NCBI RefSeq assembly: GCF_965223525.1
Contig: NZ_OZ245005.1
Location: forward strand, 1,922,001 to 1,986,000
Direction: 5' to 3'
DNA: 64,000 nt
Origin: Leptofilum sp965223525
GTDB taxonomy: Bacteria; Chloroflexota; Anaerolineae; Promineifilales; Promineifilaceae
The position numbers and the translations under genes were made by a program. Of the stretch, positions 50,994 through 60,682 are shown one piece after another; the first letter of the stretch is position 1; each line of letters begins with the position of its first letter. The notes beneath the pieces were generated by a model. That model ran no database searches. It saw only the letters and a program-made list of their open reading frames with translations, and was not told the DNA's origin.

Positions 50994-51830
50994 TTATAAC
51001 GGCCGATTCATCTCAATGCGCCGGAACGAATCAAAATAGCCCACCTTTTGAAAGCCAAGCCATTTTGCATCTTCACTCAAATTTTCAGCAATAGAATCCT
51101 GGCGTTTGTGCCGTTGGTGCAGCACTGTCAAGATTGTTTCTGTCACTTCAGTGGGATCGCCAATGGTGACTTCTACAATGAGCCGCGTGAGCTGGAGCAG
51201 CCCTGCGTGGTACGTTACCCAGCCACGCCCCCCGTTTTTGAGCTCCACCAGCAGGGCAGACAAGTTGCGTACATTTTGTTGGGATTCGGTCTCGTTTAGC
51301 CAATTCGGTCGTTCTTCCCGGTGCGAGAGCAAAATGATGGCATCTTCATGATTAAGCGTCGTGATGCGCTTTACTTTGTCAAAAACAGCTTCTTTTAGTT
51401 GCGCTTTCGGGGCGCGTCGGGCCACAATCAGTTCACGGGTCTGTTTAAACCCAAACTTTAAAAAAAGTTGATGCGCTGGCTTGTTTCCCTTAATAACTTC
51501 TAGCCACATCATTTCTAGCGACTCGTTTTGTGCACCTTTTAGAAGACAACTCATAAGCGCGCCGCCGGTTCCTTTACGCCGACCGGCAGGCAGTACGCCC
51601 AATCGCGTAATCCAGCCGCGCCCTTGCCGCACGCCCAGCATCCCCAAACCAAGTGCTACGTCCCCCTCAACGGCCACGCAAGAATGTTCCAACGAAACAT
51701 CATAAACGCGGCAATATTCCATAAGGCGCGCCACATTCATAGGCATCGGCACCATGTAATCAACGCGGGTTTCATTATAAGCGTCAGTAAGCTGTTCGTA
51801 GGTAAATTTATCTGCGGGTTGAAGATTCAT
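50994..51830 (-). CDS. GNAT acetyltransferase, probably two-domain
   Basis: A 278-residue protein. The N-terminal GNAT has RLGVLPAGRRKGTGGALMSC and LFLKFGFKQTREL. The C-terminal half (about 170-278) contains NVRNLSALLVELKNGGRGWV and a second likely degenerate GNAT fold (LTRLIVEVTIGDP). Acceptor unknown. It is upstream of and probably cotranscribed with the PLP enzyme. Confidence 0.8.
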   Translation of the reverse strand: MNLQPADKFTYEQLTDAYNETRVDYMVPMPMNVARLMEYCRVYDVSLEHSCVAVEGDVALGLGMLGVRQGRGWITRLGVLPAGRRKGTGGALMSCLLKGAQNESLEMMWLEVIKGNKPAHQLFLKFGFKQTRELIVARRAPKAQLKEAVFDKVKRITTLNHEDAIILLSHREERPNWLNETESQQNVRNLSALLVELKNGGRGWVTYHAGLLQLTRLIVEVTIGDPTEVTETILTVLHQRHKRQDSIAENLSEDAKWLGFQKVGYFDSFRRIEMNRPL

Positions 51831-51844
51831 GCAAGCAGGTGAAG

Positions 51845-52237
51845 CTACAAATTTGGTGGCGGATTTTTTGGAACACCTTCCAGGAATGCGGCAACTTGGG
51901 AAGGAAAAGATTTAACATTGATAGGTTTGGTGATACAGCCATCGCAACCATATTGTTGGGCCATCTCTAATGCTTTATCTTCTGGCCAGGCGGTAATGGC
52001 TACGATAGGTATGTCTTTCATTTCTGGAATTTGCTTTAGCAGAATGACGACTGTTTGCCCGTCCACGTCTGGCAAGCCCATGTCCACCAGGATCAAATCT
52101 GGGGTTTCTTCAATTGCCATGGTGACGCCTGTTTCACCGTCGGCGGCGTGCAGCAGCCGATAGTTGTGTGGTTCCAACACGCGCTCAACGAGCAGGCGGT
52201 TGGCGTGGTTGTCTTCTATTTGCAATATTGTTTTCAT
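51845..52237 (-). CDS. Single-domain response regulator (CheY-like)
   Basis: About 130 residues. MKTILQIEDNHANRLLVERV holds the acidic pocket, PDLILVDMGLPDVDGQ the phosphoacceptor Asp, AITAWPEDKALEMA the switch Thr, and GCDGCITKPINVKSF the Lys. There is no output domain, so it probably relays phosphate to or from the HPt/hybrid kinases at 54-61 kb or to a diffusible target. ATG 52237 lies 4 bases after the Trm112-like stop codon; the longer frame to 52309 is an overlap. Confidence 0.88.
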   Translation of the reverse strand: MKTILQIEDNHANRLLVERVLEPHNYRLLHAADGETGVTMAIEETPDLILVDMGLPDVDGQTVVILLKQIPEMKDIPIVAITAWPEDKALEMAQQYGCDGCITKPINVKSFPSQVAAFLEGVPKNPPPNL

Positions 52238-52241
52238 TTTT

Positions 52242-52496
52242 TTAGGTGGCAGGTGGGGGGACGGGGAGGTCGGCAACGGCCGTATCTCGCCATTTTTCCC
52301 CCTCTTCAATTAACATCACTGGGATGCCGTCCCGAATTGGATATTTCATGTTGGTATCGGCACAGACTAGCCAACAGTTATGCACAAGTTCCAGTTGCCC
52401 CGGATCATCCCCGTACTCGGTGGATTGCACCGCCAACGGGCAGCGCAGAATCTCTAAAAGTTGTGGGCTGATTGGCAAATCAGTGGTGTTTGTCAT
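52242..52496 (-). CDS. Trm112/UPF0434-family small zinc protein
   Basis: An 84-residue protein. LEILRCPLAVQST and YPIRDGIPVMLIEE are Trm112-like; zinc ligands are reduced (only Cys19 and two others, C42 and C46 region, in HNCWLVCADT). In eukaryotes Trm112 activates methyltransferases; bacterial members are mostly uncharacterised. It immediately precedes the response regulator. Confidence 0.8.
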   Translation of the reverse strand: MTNTTDLPISPQLLEILRCPLAVQSTEYGDDPGQLELVHNCWLVCADTNMKYPIRDGIPVMLIEEGEKWRDTAVADLPVPPPAT

Positions 52497-52614
52497 TCAT
52501 ATCCTCGCTTCTGTCTATACTTGTTTGGCAATCATACGCATCTTGGTGCTCATTCGCAAATAAGTTATCGAAACGGCAAGTAGACTTAAAGTAGCAAGCC
52601 TTGACCCACCTGTC

Positions 52615-54693
52615 TTAGGGTAGCCGGGCGCAGCGAAAGCCAACGGCCGAACTGATAAAGTCGGGGGACAATGAGTTACGATTGGTGGCACGAATGCGAT
52701 CCGCCTGATTGTTGAAAGGCCAGGCTCCCCCACGGATGACGCGGGCAAAGCCAGTTTCTGCGCCGGCAGGTGAATTTGTTTCACTTTCAGCATAATAATT
52801 TTCGTCGTACCAGTCACCTGTCCATTCCCACAGGCTGCCAGCCATGCCATAAATGCCAAACGGACTAGCCCCGTTGGGTAGTGCATCAACGGGTTTCAAG
52901 TTCTCGTAGCTATCGCTTTGGAACACGGCCAAATCGCCGAGAGGGTCTGGTATGTTGTTGCCCCAGGGATAGATACGGCCGTCTGTACCCCTGGCTGCAT
53001 ACTCCCATTCTGCTTCTGTTGGCAGGCGTGCCCCTACCGATTCGCAGTAAAGCTGTGCCCCAAACCAGCTTACATGGTTGATGGGATAGTTGGCAAAACC
53101 GGTGACGGCAAAAAATTGAACAGAGCCATCTCCAATATCTTGCTGTGACAAATAACTTGTGTAGCCTGCCAGCTCTTGCGGCCAGGCGCAATCTACACCC
53201 TCGCAGGCGCGGGCGTAGGCACCAATTCGGTTGAGGAAGGCCGCATATTGCTCTACGGTTACTTCGTATCTGTCTATGTAGAACTGTGGCAGCGTTACCT
53301 CATGCTGCGGCCGTTCATCTGAACTAGCGGAAAAATCATCCTCGGCCGCACCCATCGGGAAGGTTCCAGCAGGAATGAGCACCATTTCCATGCCGTCTTG
53401 CTCACGGATGATGGTGGATGGGTAGCGGTTCGGTGTGGCGGTCGCTGTGGGTGTGCTGGTTAGTGTGGGTGTTGGGGTGACAGTTGGTGTGGCGGTGGGT
53501 GCGGGGCTGGGCGTGTGGGTAGGTGTGATTGTATAGGTGGCCGTGGATTCAGTTAAAACGGCCGCTGCTTGCAATGGGGTAGGTGTAGCGGGTACGGCCG
53601 TTGGGGTAGGGGTGGCAACGCCTAGAAATCCCGCAAACTGCTGGCTGATGGGCGAATTGCCCGCCAGCGTAAAAAGTAAAATGGAGGCTGTTAGCAACAC
53701 AACTGCCAGCAGCAAAAAAAGTAGCGACCGGCTACGCCAGAAGTCTGCCCGACCCGCCAGCCGAAACGCTTGCTTTACGCCGTGACTACCCTGAAGATCA
53801 TACGTGGGCAAGGCACTACTGCCGTTGGACGATGAGAATTTGTGGACGGTAGCTACATCTGCGACAGTAATCTGGCTAAGATTGTATTGCTGTTGGTGCT
53901 CATACAAATTATGACACAGTTGCTGTGTTTTGTGGGGATGACCTTTGGTGATTTGGTAAATGTATTGGGCCACATCTTGAACGAGCGTGTAGGTAACTGG
54001 CTGACGCACCAGGGCAATGGTTTCGTCTTCATCCAGTGGGGGCAATTCATAAAATAGGCCATCTTGCAATGCGAGATGTTCAATGATGTGATCCTGATCT
54101 TTGTCTGAGCTGGTGATGGCAAAAATAACGTGAGCTGTGGTATCTGTTGAAAGGTGACGATGTAAATTTGCCAATGTTTCAGTTGGCAGCCCCTCGGCTG
54201 TTGCTTGTTCTAGCAGCAGGTGGGTGTTGTCGAACAAAAAGAGGAGGCGGCGTTGGCTGGTTTGGCTGAACGGCCGTCTCTCATGCAAGATTTTTTCGGC
54301 TGGGAGTAAGAATTGCTGTTGCAATGCTTTGGGAGAATCGGCAATAAAGTCTGTATGGTTGAGCGTATGTAGCTCGATGTTGTACCGTGCCAACGTATTG
54401 AGACCCGCATTGGCAATATCCCAGTAAAGCGCACTCAGGCTGTCTAGCGCTGTCTCGGCAAAATCTACATAGATGCCCAAAAAGGGCGGATTGAGGGTGC
54501 CAGTTTCTAGCTGTTTTAGAACGGCCGTTTTACCAAATTTGGCTGGCCCGTGCAGAATAATTGGTTGGTCAGCAGAAAGATCGGGCGCAGTTTGGTCGAG
54601 TAGCCAGGCAAACAACGCCTGTCGCCCAAAAAAAAGGGGGCCGCTGTAACCGTTTTGATGATATGGATTCCCGATGGTTGTCGCTTGATTCAT
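52615..54693 (-). CDS. P-loop NTPase, membrane helix and FGE-sulfatase-like outer domain
   Basis: A 692-residue fusion. The N-terminal NTPase (about 25-300) is AAA/STAND-like: ILHGPAKFGKTAVLKQLE (Walker A), RRLLFLFDNTHLLL (Walker B) and a winged-helix-like end. One membrane helix (about 330-350) and a Thr-Pro linker (about 370-430) precede a formylglycine-generating-enzyme-like domain (about 440-692: MVLIPAGTFPMGAAEDD, EVTVEQYAAFLNRIG, RLPTEAEWEYAARGTDGR, VIRGGAWPFNN). The two catalytic Cys of true FGE are absent at RGGAWPFNNQADRIRATNRN. It resembles sensors that bind a ligand outside and act on an NTPase inside. No ribosome-binding site is visible. Confidence 0.85.
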   Translation of the reverse strand: MNQATTIGNPYHQNGYSGPLFFGRQALFAWLLDQTAPDLSADQPIILHGPAKFGKTAVLKQLETGTLNPPFLGIYVDFAETALDSLSALYWDIANAGLNTLARYNIELHTLNHTDFIADSPKALQQQFLLPAEKILHERRPFSQTSQRRLLFLFDNTHLLLEQATAEGLPTETLANLHRHLSTDTTAHVIFAITSSDKDQDHIIEHLALQDGLFYELPPLDEDETIALVRQPVTYTLVQDVAQYIYQITKGHPHKTQQLCHNLYEHQQQYNLSQITVADVATVHKFSSSNGSSALPTYDLQGSHGVKQAFRLAGRADFWRSRSLLFLLLAVVLLTASILLFTLAGNSPISQQFAGFLGVATPTPTAVPATPTPLQAAAVLTESTATYTITPTHTPSPAPTATPTVTPTPTLTSTPTATATPNRYPSTIIREQDGMEMVLIPAGTFPMGAAEDDFSASSDERPQHEVTLPQFYIDRYEVTVEQYAAFLNRIGAYARACEGVDCAWPQELAGYTSYLSQQDIGDGSVQFFAVTGFANYPINHVSWFGAQLYCESVGARLPTEAEWEYAARGTDGRIYPWGNNIPDPLGDLAVFQSDSYENLKPVDALPNGASPFGIYGMAGSLWEWTGDWYDENYYAESETNSPAGAETGFARVIRGGAWPFNNQADRIRATNRNSLSPDFISSAVGFRCARLP

Positions 54694-54786
54694 AAGTATA
54701 AAATAAGCAGCCTGATTGTGATTTGCTTGGCTACTATTTTATGTGTAAATGGGTCTGGTTACAATGTGCCTAACAAAAGCCTGTAA

Positions 54787-57700
54787 TTAAACGGTCACTT
54801 TACTCAACTCTGCCAGAGCAATTTGTACACGTTGGTATTCTACCTTGATTTGGTTGAAAGTTTGGGGAGCTTCTTCGAGCTGCTCCGCTTTAGCCATTAT
54901 TTCTAGTTTGCGGCTCAATGCAGAAAGCGGCACCATGCCCATGCTGGCACTGGTTCCTTTTAATGTGTGGGCCGCGTGCCGGATTGTCTGGCTGTCTTCT
55001 ACCCGCACAGCTTCTTCTAGCGTTTGCATTAGGGTGGCTGCATCTTCCAAGAAGATGGGGGCCATCATATCTAGGAATTCATGGGTATCTTCACCCACAA
55101 GCTGCGCTAATTCTACAAGATCAATTGGCTGGTTTGTCGGTGTAGGGGCAACCGCTTCAGTTTGAGAACGGATGGGTGAGCTAATGGGCTGTTCATGAAA
55201 CTGAACGCTCTGGTAGAGTACTTCGACCAACTGGTTGATGGTAACTGGTTTGCTGAGGTATTGATTCATGCCAGCAGCAAGATAAGTTTCACGATCCCCA
55301 GGCAGAGCATGGGCTGTGATGGCAACAATGTACGGCCGTTTCCCCCCTTCATAGTTTGCCAAAATTTGTTTTGTGGCGGCCACCCCGTCCATTTCTGGCA
55401 TTTGAATATCCATGAGGATCATGTCGTAGGTGTGCTGCTTGGTTATTTCTACGGCGATGCGGCCGTTTGTGGCTGTATCTGCTTTGTATCCTAATTTGTC
55501 TAGCATGTTTTGAATGACGCGGCGATTCAGCTTGTTGTCTTCAACCAACAGAATGGTTAGCGGATAGCGCTCTGCCATGCTTTCTCCCAGTTCGCGCCTG
55601 GGTTTTGTGCCAGAACCAACTGACAAAATGTTCATGAGCAAATCGTATAGCTGAGGCCCTTTGACCGGTAGAGTGAGCGTGCTGGCAAATAGTCCTGGTT
55701 CGTTTTGCATTACCTGAAGAAGTGTCTCTTCTTGCTGGCCCATTAAGATTGTGGGCAAAGGTGTGTTGGTTTCATTATTTTTTAGCCGGGTTAAAATGGA
55801 TGAATCATTTTGCCAAACGGCCGTATCCAACAGTGCCATATCAAATGGCAGCGAATGATCTACCCAATAAATCGCTTCTTCGGTACTGCCAGCTACGTAA
55901 ACTTCCACCCCTACCATCCGCGCCTCTTTGCTCAATTGTCGGCGCTGTGCGGCTGCATCTGTAATAATGAGCAGCCGTTGGCCAGCTAGCGAAGCATTGT
56001 GCTTGCGTAGAGTAATGACAGGGCTTCCTGGTGCTGCGGCAAGACCCATTTGCACAGAAAAGTGAACCGATGTGCCTTTGTTCAGCTCTGAAAGTAGGAA
56101 AATATCACCACCCATACATTCTACAAGCCGTTTGCAAATGGCCAAACCGAGCCCATTGCCGCCGTGTGCGCGCGTTAAAGACCCATCTACTTGCTGAAAC
56201 GGGGAGAATAGCTGCGAAATCTGCTCGGCAGCAATACCAATGCCGGTGTCGCGCACGACAAATTCCAGCATAATTCCTGCTGTCTTCTGAATATGGGTAA
56301 CTGCAATATGAACGCTGCCCTCTTCAGAAAACTTGATGCCGTTTTCCAGCAAATTCACCAATATCTGCCGCAGCCGCACAGGGTCGCCAGCAAGCATGGT
56401 GGGGATGCCTTCCTCGATGTAGTAGGTTAGCTCAATCATTTTATCGCTAGCAGCCTTTTGCACAGCCTCTACTGCGGCCTCTATACAATCAACGAGATTA
56501 AAGGGCTGGTTGCTGAGGCTCAGGTTGCCTGCTTCCAGGCGGGCAAAGTCCAGAATGTTGTTGATGAGACCAACAAGTGTGTTACTGCTTTGGGCGATGA
56601 CATCTATCATTTCGTTTTGGTTGGCGTTCAGGCTGGTTTGCCGCAACATTTCCGCCATGCCCACTACAGCATTGAGCGGTGTGCGAATTTCATGGCTCAT
56701 GTTGGTGAGGAAATGGTTTTTGGCCCGGTTGGCAGCTTCGGCCGTTTCTTTGGCTTGTTGCAACAGGCTTTCAGTCTGTTTGCGCTGGGTGATGTTTTGC
56801 AGGGTAATAAGACGGCCGTTTGCCTGCTTGTTTGTGGTTTCCAGAGGTGTGATGGCAGCCTCGAAGAAGGTTTGATCAATGGTTAGCTCTAGCGTGGCTG
56901 TCTGGCTATTTTTTAGCGCAATTTCCAATGGTACCCAGCTTGGGTGGTTGACGGCAAAGGGTTGCCCCAACAGGTCGTTTTCTTCTTTTTGCAGCAGGGC
57001 AACGGCCGTTTCGTTTACATCCACCACCCGATTGTGATAATCTAGCACAATGACGCCGCTTTCCAACTGTTCTACCACACGCTCACGCGCAACAGGCACA
57101 ATATCCAAGAAGTTAAACCGGAATAGGGCTATGGTAAAGAGAAATGAGGTAACAGCAAAGGCAAATGGGGTGAGGTCCAGATGAGGAAAAGGGTTGCTGT
57201 TTGTAATGTATAAAACATTGCCTAGCCAGGGAGACAAGCTGCCGAGTAAAATCAGAATAATTTGCCCTCGAAATTGATGGGGCGCGGTGATGATCTTTTG
57301 CAGTAAAAAAAAGGTGCTGGTGGTCAATAACAGATAAATGTACCCAATATTTACCCAAAACCAAAAACCGTGTTCCAGAACCAGGTATGTTAAATTATTT
57401 TGCTGACTTAACGACGTGGTATGCCAAACAAGTCCGTGTTGCTCATTTGTCCAGACGAGCAACAGGGTAATAAAAGGGACGATGAGCAGAACGGCCGTAA
57501 ATTGTGACGGCTTTTTTATTTTATGGAACGCACCCATATATTTGAGGGTAAAAAGCAGGTAGGCTACCGGGATGAGGACAATGCCAAAATATTCAACTTT
57601 TGCCCAAAGTAATTTGCCTGACAATGTAGGGGCGTTCAGTTCAAAAGCATAGGCAATTACCCAACAACTGATTGCCAATAGCAGCAATAGCAAGTCGCGG

Positions 57701-57804
57701 CTGCCGGCTACCCGTTGCTGCCGGTAAGCGAACGCAATAGAAGCCAGCATAATTAGCCCTGTAACGGCGAGTGGGACGGTGTAAGGAGACAGAGACGCGT
57801 TCAT
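54787..57804 (-). CDS. Hybrid histidine kinase: 7TM-PAS-HisKA-HATPase-REC-REC-HPt
   Basis: A 1005-residue sensor. Seven membrane helices (about 5-230) match the histidine-kinase 7TM input region. A PAS domain (about 240-345) precedes the HisKA helix with His371 (LTNMSHEIRTPL) and the HATPase (about 480-590: NLLENGIKFSEEG, VVRDTGIGIAAEQ, GNGLGLAICKRLV). The first receiver (about 610-720) is degenerate: its acidic pocket reads ITDAAA. The second (about 750-870) is normal (LLVEDNKLNRRVIQ, MILMDIQMPEMDGV). The C-terminal HPt (about 900-1005) has AAHTLKGTSASMG. It is downstream of the second hybrid kinase with a 9-base gap. Confidence 0.92.
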   Translation of the reverse strand: MNASLSPYTVPLAVTGLIMLASIAFAYRQQRVAGSRDLLLLLLAISCWVIAYAFELNAPTLSGKLLWAKVEYFGIVLIPVAYLLFTLKYMGAFHKIKKPSQFTAVLLIVPFITLLLVWTNEQHGLVWHTTSLSQQNNLTYLVLEHGFWFWVNIGYIYLLLTTSTFFLLQKIITAPHQFRGQIILILLGSLSPWLGNVLYITNSNPFPHLDLTPFAFAVTSFLFTIALFRFNFLDIVPVARERVVEQLESGVIVLDYHNRVVDVNETAVALLQKEENDLLGQPFAVNHPSWVPLEIALKNSQTATLELTIDQTFFEAAITPLETTNKQANGRLITLQNITQRKQTESLLQQAKETAEAANRAKNHFLTNMSHEIRTPLNAVVGMAEMLRQTSLNANQNEMIDVIAQSSNTLVGLINNILDFARLEAGNLSLSNQPFNLVDCIEAAVEAVQKAASDKMIELTYYIEEGIPTMLAGDPVRLRQILVNLLENGIKFSEEGSVHIAVTHIQKTAGIMLEFVVRDTGIGIAAEQISQLFSPFQQVDGSLTRAHGGNGLGLAICKRLVECMGGDIFLLSELNKGTSVHFSVQMGLAAAPGSPVITLRKHNASLAGQRLLIITDAAAQRRQLSKEARMVGVEVYVAGSTEEAIYWVDHSLPFDMALLDTAVWQNDSSILTRLKNNETNTPLPTILMGQQEETLLQVMQNEPGLFASTLTLPVKGPQLYDLLMNILSVGSGTKPRRELGESMAERYPLTILLVEDNKLNRRVIQNMLDKLGYKADTATNGRIAVEITKQHTYDMILMDIQMPEMDGVAATKQILANYEGGKRPYIVAITAHALPGDRETYLAAGMNQYLSKPVTINQLVEVLYQSVQFHEQPISSPIRSQTEAVAPTPTNQPIDLVELAQLVGEDTHEFLDMMAPIFLEDAATLMQTLEEAVRVEDSQTIRHAAHTLKGTSASMGMVPLSALSRKLEIMAKAEQLEEAPQTFNQIKVEYQRVQIALAELSKVTV

Positions 57805-57813
57805 AATGCCAAT

Positions 57814-60609
57814 TTACTGCTCTCCCGCCTGTAATGATGCGTGGCATTGTTGCAGTGCACGCTGCAATTCTGGTATTCGAACGGGTTTGCTAACGTAATC
57901 GTCCATGCCCTGACTCAAATATTTTTCGCGGTCTCCAGCCAGCGCATTGGCTGTCATGGCAATGATGTACGGTTGGTTGCGCCCAATCAGCTCGTCCCGG
58001 ATATGTAGCGTTGCCTTTAGGCCATCCATTTCTGGCATTTGTATATCCATCAGAATGACATCGTACGGCCGTTGCAGCACCGCCTCAATTACTTCTAAAC
58101 CATTGCCGGCCACATCTGCCCGGTACCCAAGCCGTTCTAGCATACGCAGGGCTACTTTTTGATTGATGGTGTTGTCCTCAGCTAGCAAAATCCGCAATGG
58201 ATACTGTTCACCCAGCGAGGCATCGAACATTCCCTTTTTTTCTTGTGGGGAAACGGCCGTCTGTGTGTCAGAAAAAATCTTCACCAATGTGTTAAAAAGA
58301 ATAGAGGGCTTGACCGGTTTTGTGAGGCACGCATCAAACAACTGGCGTTGTTCAGGGGACAACATTTGCCCAATTGATGAAAGCAACACCAGTGGCAACG
58401 CAGGTTGAAAATACGTCTTGCGGATAATTTGCGCCAGCATGACACCATCAATATGCGGCATTTGCATGTCCAGCACAGCCACATCAAATTTCATCTTTTC
58501 TTTTAGTGCAGATATCGCCTCTGCGCTGGTGCTAAAACAGTGCGGAATCATCTGCCAAGAGTCAGCTTGTTTTGCCAATATTGTTCGGTTAGTTAGATTA
58601 TCGTCCACAATGAGTATGTGCTTGTTGTGCAGAACATTCCCAGCAGGCAGTTTGTCCGGATCCTTAATAAGCGGTACTTCTTCGACCTGAATGGTGAAAT
58701 GGAATGTAGAGCCTTTACCAACAACGCTTTCAACCCACATTTGCCCATCCATCAGTTCAGTTAAACGTCTAGAGATAGCCAGGCCAAGACCTGTGCCCCC
58801 ATACTGGCGGGTTGTAGAAGCGTCTACCTGACTAAAAGAAACAAATAACCTATCTAGACGCTCTGAGGGAATGCCAATGCCTGTATCCTTAACAGCTATA
58901 TGAATCTCGTGCTTGGCATTTGGCAATTTCTCGCTAGAGACAAAGATGATAATTTCACCTTTGTGGGTGAATTTCACAGCATTGCTAACCAGATTTACCA
59001 AAATTTGCCGTACGCGGGTGATGTCGCCTTGAATATATGGCGGAACACTGTCCTCCATAAAATACGCCAAATTGAGCCCCTTGCGGCTGGCTTTGGAGTT
59101 AAGCAAATCTAATGCCTCTTCTACGCAGCTACGCAGCTTAAATGGCTGCTCTTCTAGTTCCAGCTTTTCCGCTTCAATTTTGGAAAAGTCCAAAATATCG
59201 TTGAGCACGCTTAGCAGGGCTTCGCCACTGCGATGGGTGGTTTCTACAAAATCCTGTTGCTCTCCTGAAAGTGACGTGTCTAGCAAAAGGTTGGTAAGCC
59301 CAATGATGGCATTGAGCGGGGTGCGAATCTCATGGCTCATATTGGCTAAAAAGGCGGATTTGGCCCTGTTGGCTTTTTCGGCAGTTTCTTTTGCTTCTAG
59401 CAATTCTTGGGCGCGATGGCGTAACTGTTCGTTCAGGAGACCATTTAGCAAGGCAAGGCTGGCATGTTCGGCAAAGACTTGGGCAACGGATATGGCACGG
59501 CTGTTAAAAGCGTCTTTTTCGGGGCTTTGCATATCCAAAGCCCCGACAATTTGGTCGCCGACTTTCAGCGGGATAACAAGCTCGGTGATGGTTTTGTTAT
59601 CAAACGGTAGGTGGCGCGGGTCCAAGCGAACATCGGGACTGTAGATGACTTGGTTAGAGCGAACGGCCGTAGCAATAAGCCCCACACCGTCCAGGGGAAT
59701 TGTTGGAGCAACTTCATGGGTGAAATGACCGGCAAACGCATGGCGAATGAGCCGATTTTTGTCCCACTCTTGCCGCCGTACCACGTTGTTATGCAACTGT
59801 ATTGGTTTTTCCAGCAGCAGCACGCTGCAATCTGCAAAATCAAATTCTTCAATTAGATTATTAGCAATTTGGAGAGCAAGCTCTTCTAAACTGTTATAAG
59901 TTAGTAATTGGGTGGCGGCGCGATACAAGGAAGATAGCTCACTTTCTGCCTGCTTGCGGGCGTTTAGTTCATCTTGTAGCTGGGTATAGAGCTGGGCATT
60001 AGAGAGTGCCTGGCCAGCGGTTGCCATGGCTTGTTGTACTAGGTTCAAGTCGGCTTGGGTAAACTTTCGCTCCACAAGCGAATCCATGCCGAAAGTGCCA
60101 ATAACGCGCCCACCAACCAAAATAGGCGCGATGAGTAGGCTAACGGTGCCTCTAAATGCCAAGGCTTCACGGGAGTTTTCCATGAGTGGACTGGTATGGA
60201 TATTTTCTATTGTGAGGGGTTTGCCAGTTTTGATGACTGTCTCAGTGGCCAGATTGCCCTCGACCGGAAAAACCACCCCAATGCCGGACGGCCGTCCTTT
60301 GGACAGATATTCAGCAACGACATGGACTTCAGTTTCGTCGGCATTCAATATGGCCACAGCCGCCTGGGGCACATCAAACGCCTCCGCTAATCTCTGGCAA
60401 ATTGATTCCAATAATTCAACTGGGTTAAGCAGCGAGGATGCTTTTGCCAACAATTCGTTAATTAGGGTATGGGCTAACAGCTCTTGGTCGTAGGAATGGA
60501 GGGTTTCATCAACCCTCTCCAGAAATAGCTGCCACTGTTCAGCAGAAGGCGGAGATTCATCGGTTAACTTCAGCTTATTTAACTGATACTGAAGATCTTC
60601 GTGTCGCAT
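57814..60609 (-). CDS. Hybrid histidine kinase: GAF-GAF-HisKA-HATPase-REC-REC
   Basis: A 931-residue cytoplasmic kinase with no membrane helices. Two GAF domains (about 55-190, LLASAA-like LEQSSICQRLAEAFDVPQ; and 230-390) are followed by HisKA (FLANMSHEIRTPLNAIIGL, His about 425), HATPase (NLVSNAVKFTHKGEI, GTGLGLAISRRLTELM) and two receivers with intact Asp residues (AVLDMQMPHIDGV, VILMDIQMPEMDGL). It lacks an HPt; the next gene upstream encodes a free HPt and the next downstream carries one. This suggests a shared relay. No clear ribosome-binding site is visible before ATG 60609. Confidence 0.92.
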   Translation of the reverse strand: MRHEDLQYQLNKLKLTDESPPSAEQWQLFLERVDETLHSYDQELLAHTLINELLAKASSLLNPVELLESICQRLAEAFDVPQAAVAILNADETEVHVVAEYLSKGRPSGIGVVFPVEGNLATETVIKTGKPLTIENIHTSPLMENSREALAFRGTVSLLIAPILVGGRVIGTFGMDSLVERKFTQADLNLVQQAMATAGQALSNAQLYTQLQDELNARKQAESELSSLYRAATQLLTYNSLEELALQIANNLIEEFDFADCSVLLLEKPIQLHNNVVRRQEWDKNRLIRHAFAGHFTHEVAPTIPLDGVGLIATAVRSNQVIYSPDVRLDPRHLPFDNKTITELVIPLKVGDQIVGALDMQSPEKDAFNSRAISVAQVFAEHASLALLNGLLNEQLRHRAQELLEAKETAEKANRAKSAFLANMSHEIRTPLNAIIGLTNLLLDTSLSGEQQDFVETTHRSGEALLSVLNDILDFSKIEAEKLELEEQPFKLRSCVEEALDLLNSKASRKGLNLAYFMEDSVPPYIQGDITRVRQILVNLVSNAVKFTHKGEIIIFVSSEKLPNAKHEIHIAVKDTGIGIPSERLDRLFVSFSQVDASTTRQYGGTGLGLAISRRLTELMDGQMWVESVVGKGSTFHFTIQVEEVPLIKDPDKLPAGNVLHNKHILIVDDNLTNRTILAKQADSWQMIPHCFSTSAEAISALKEKMKFDVAVLDMQMPHIDGVMLAQIIRKTYFQPALPLVLLSSIGQMLSPEQRQLFDACLTKPVKPSILFNTLVKIFSDTQTAVSPQEKKGMFDASLGEQYPLRILLAEDNTINQKVALRMLERLGYRADVAGNGLEVIEAVLQRPYDVILMDIQMPEMDGLKATLHIRDELIGRNQPYIIAMTANALAGDREKYLSQGMDDYVSKPVRIPELQRALQQCHASLQAGEQ

Positions 60610-60682
60610 AATTGTTTGTGGGAAACATCAGCCTCTCATGAATAAGCTGGCAACATTTTGGCTTATTTCTTACACGATGCCA

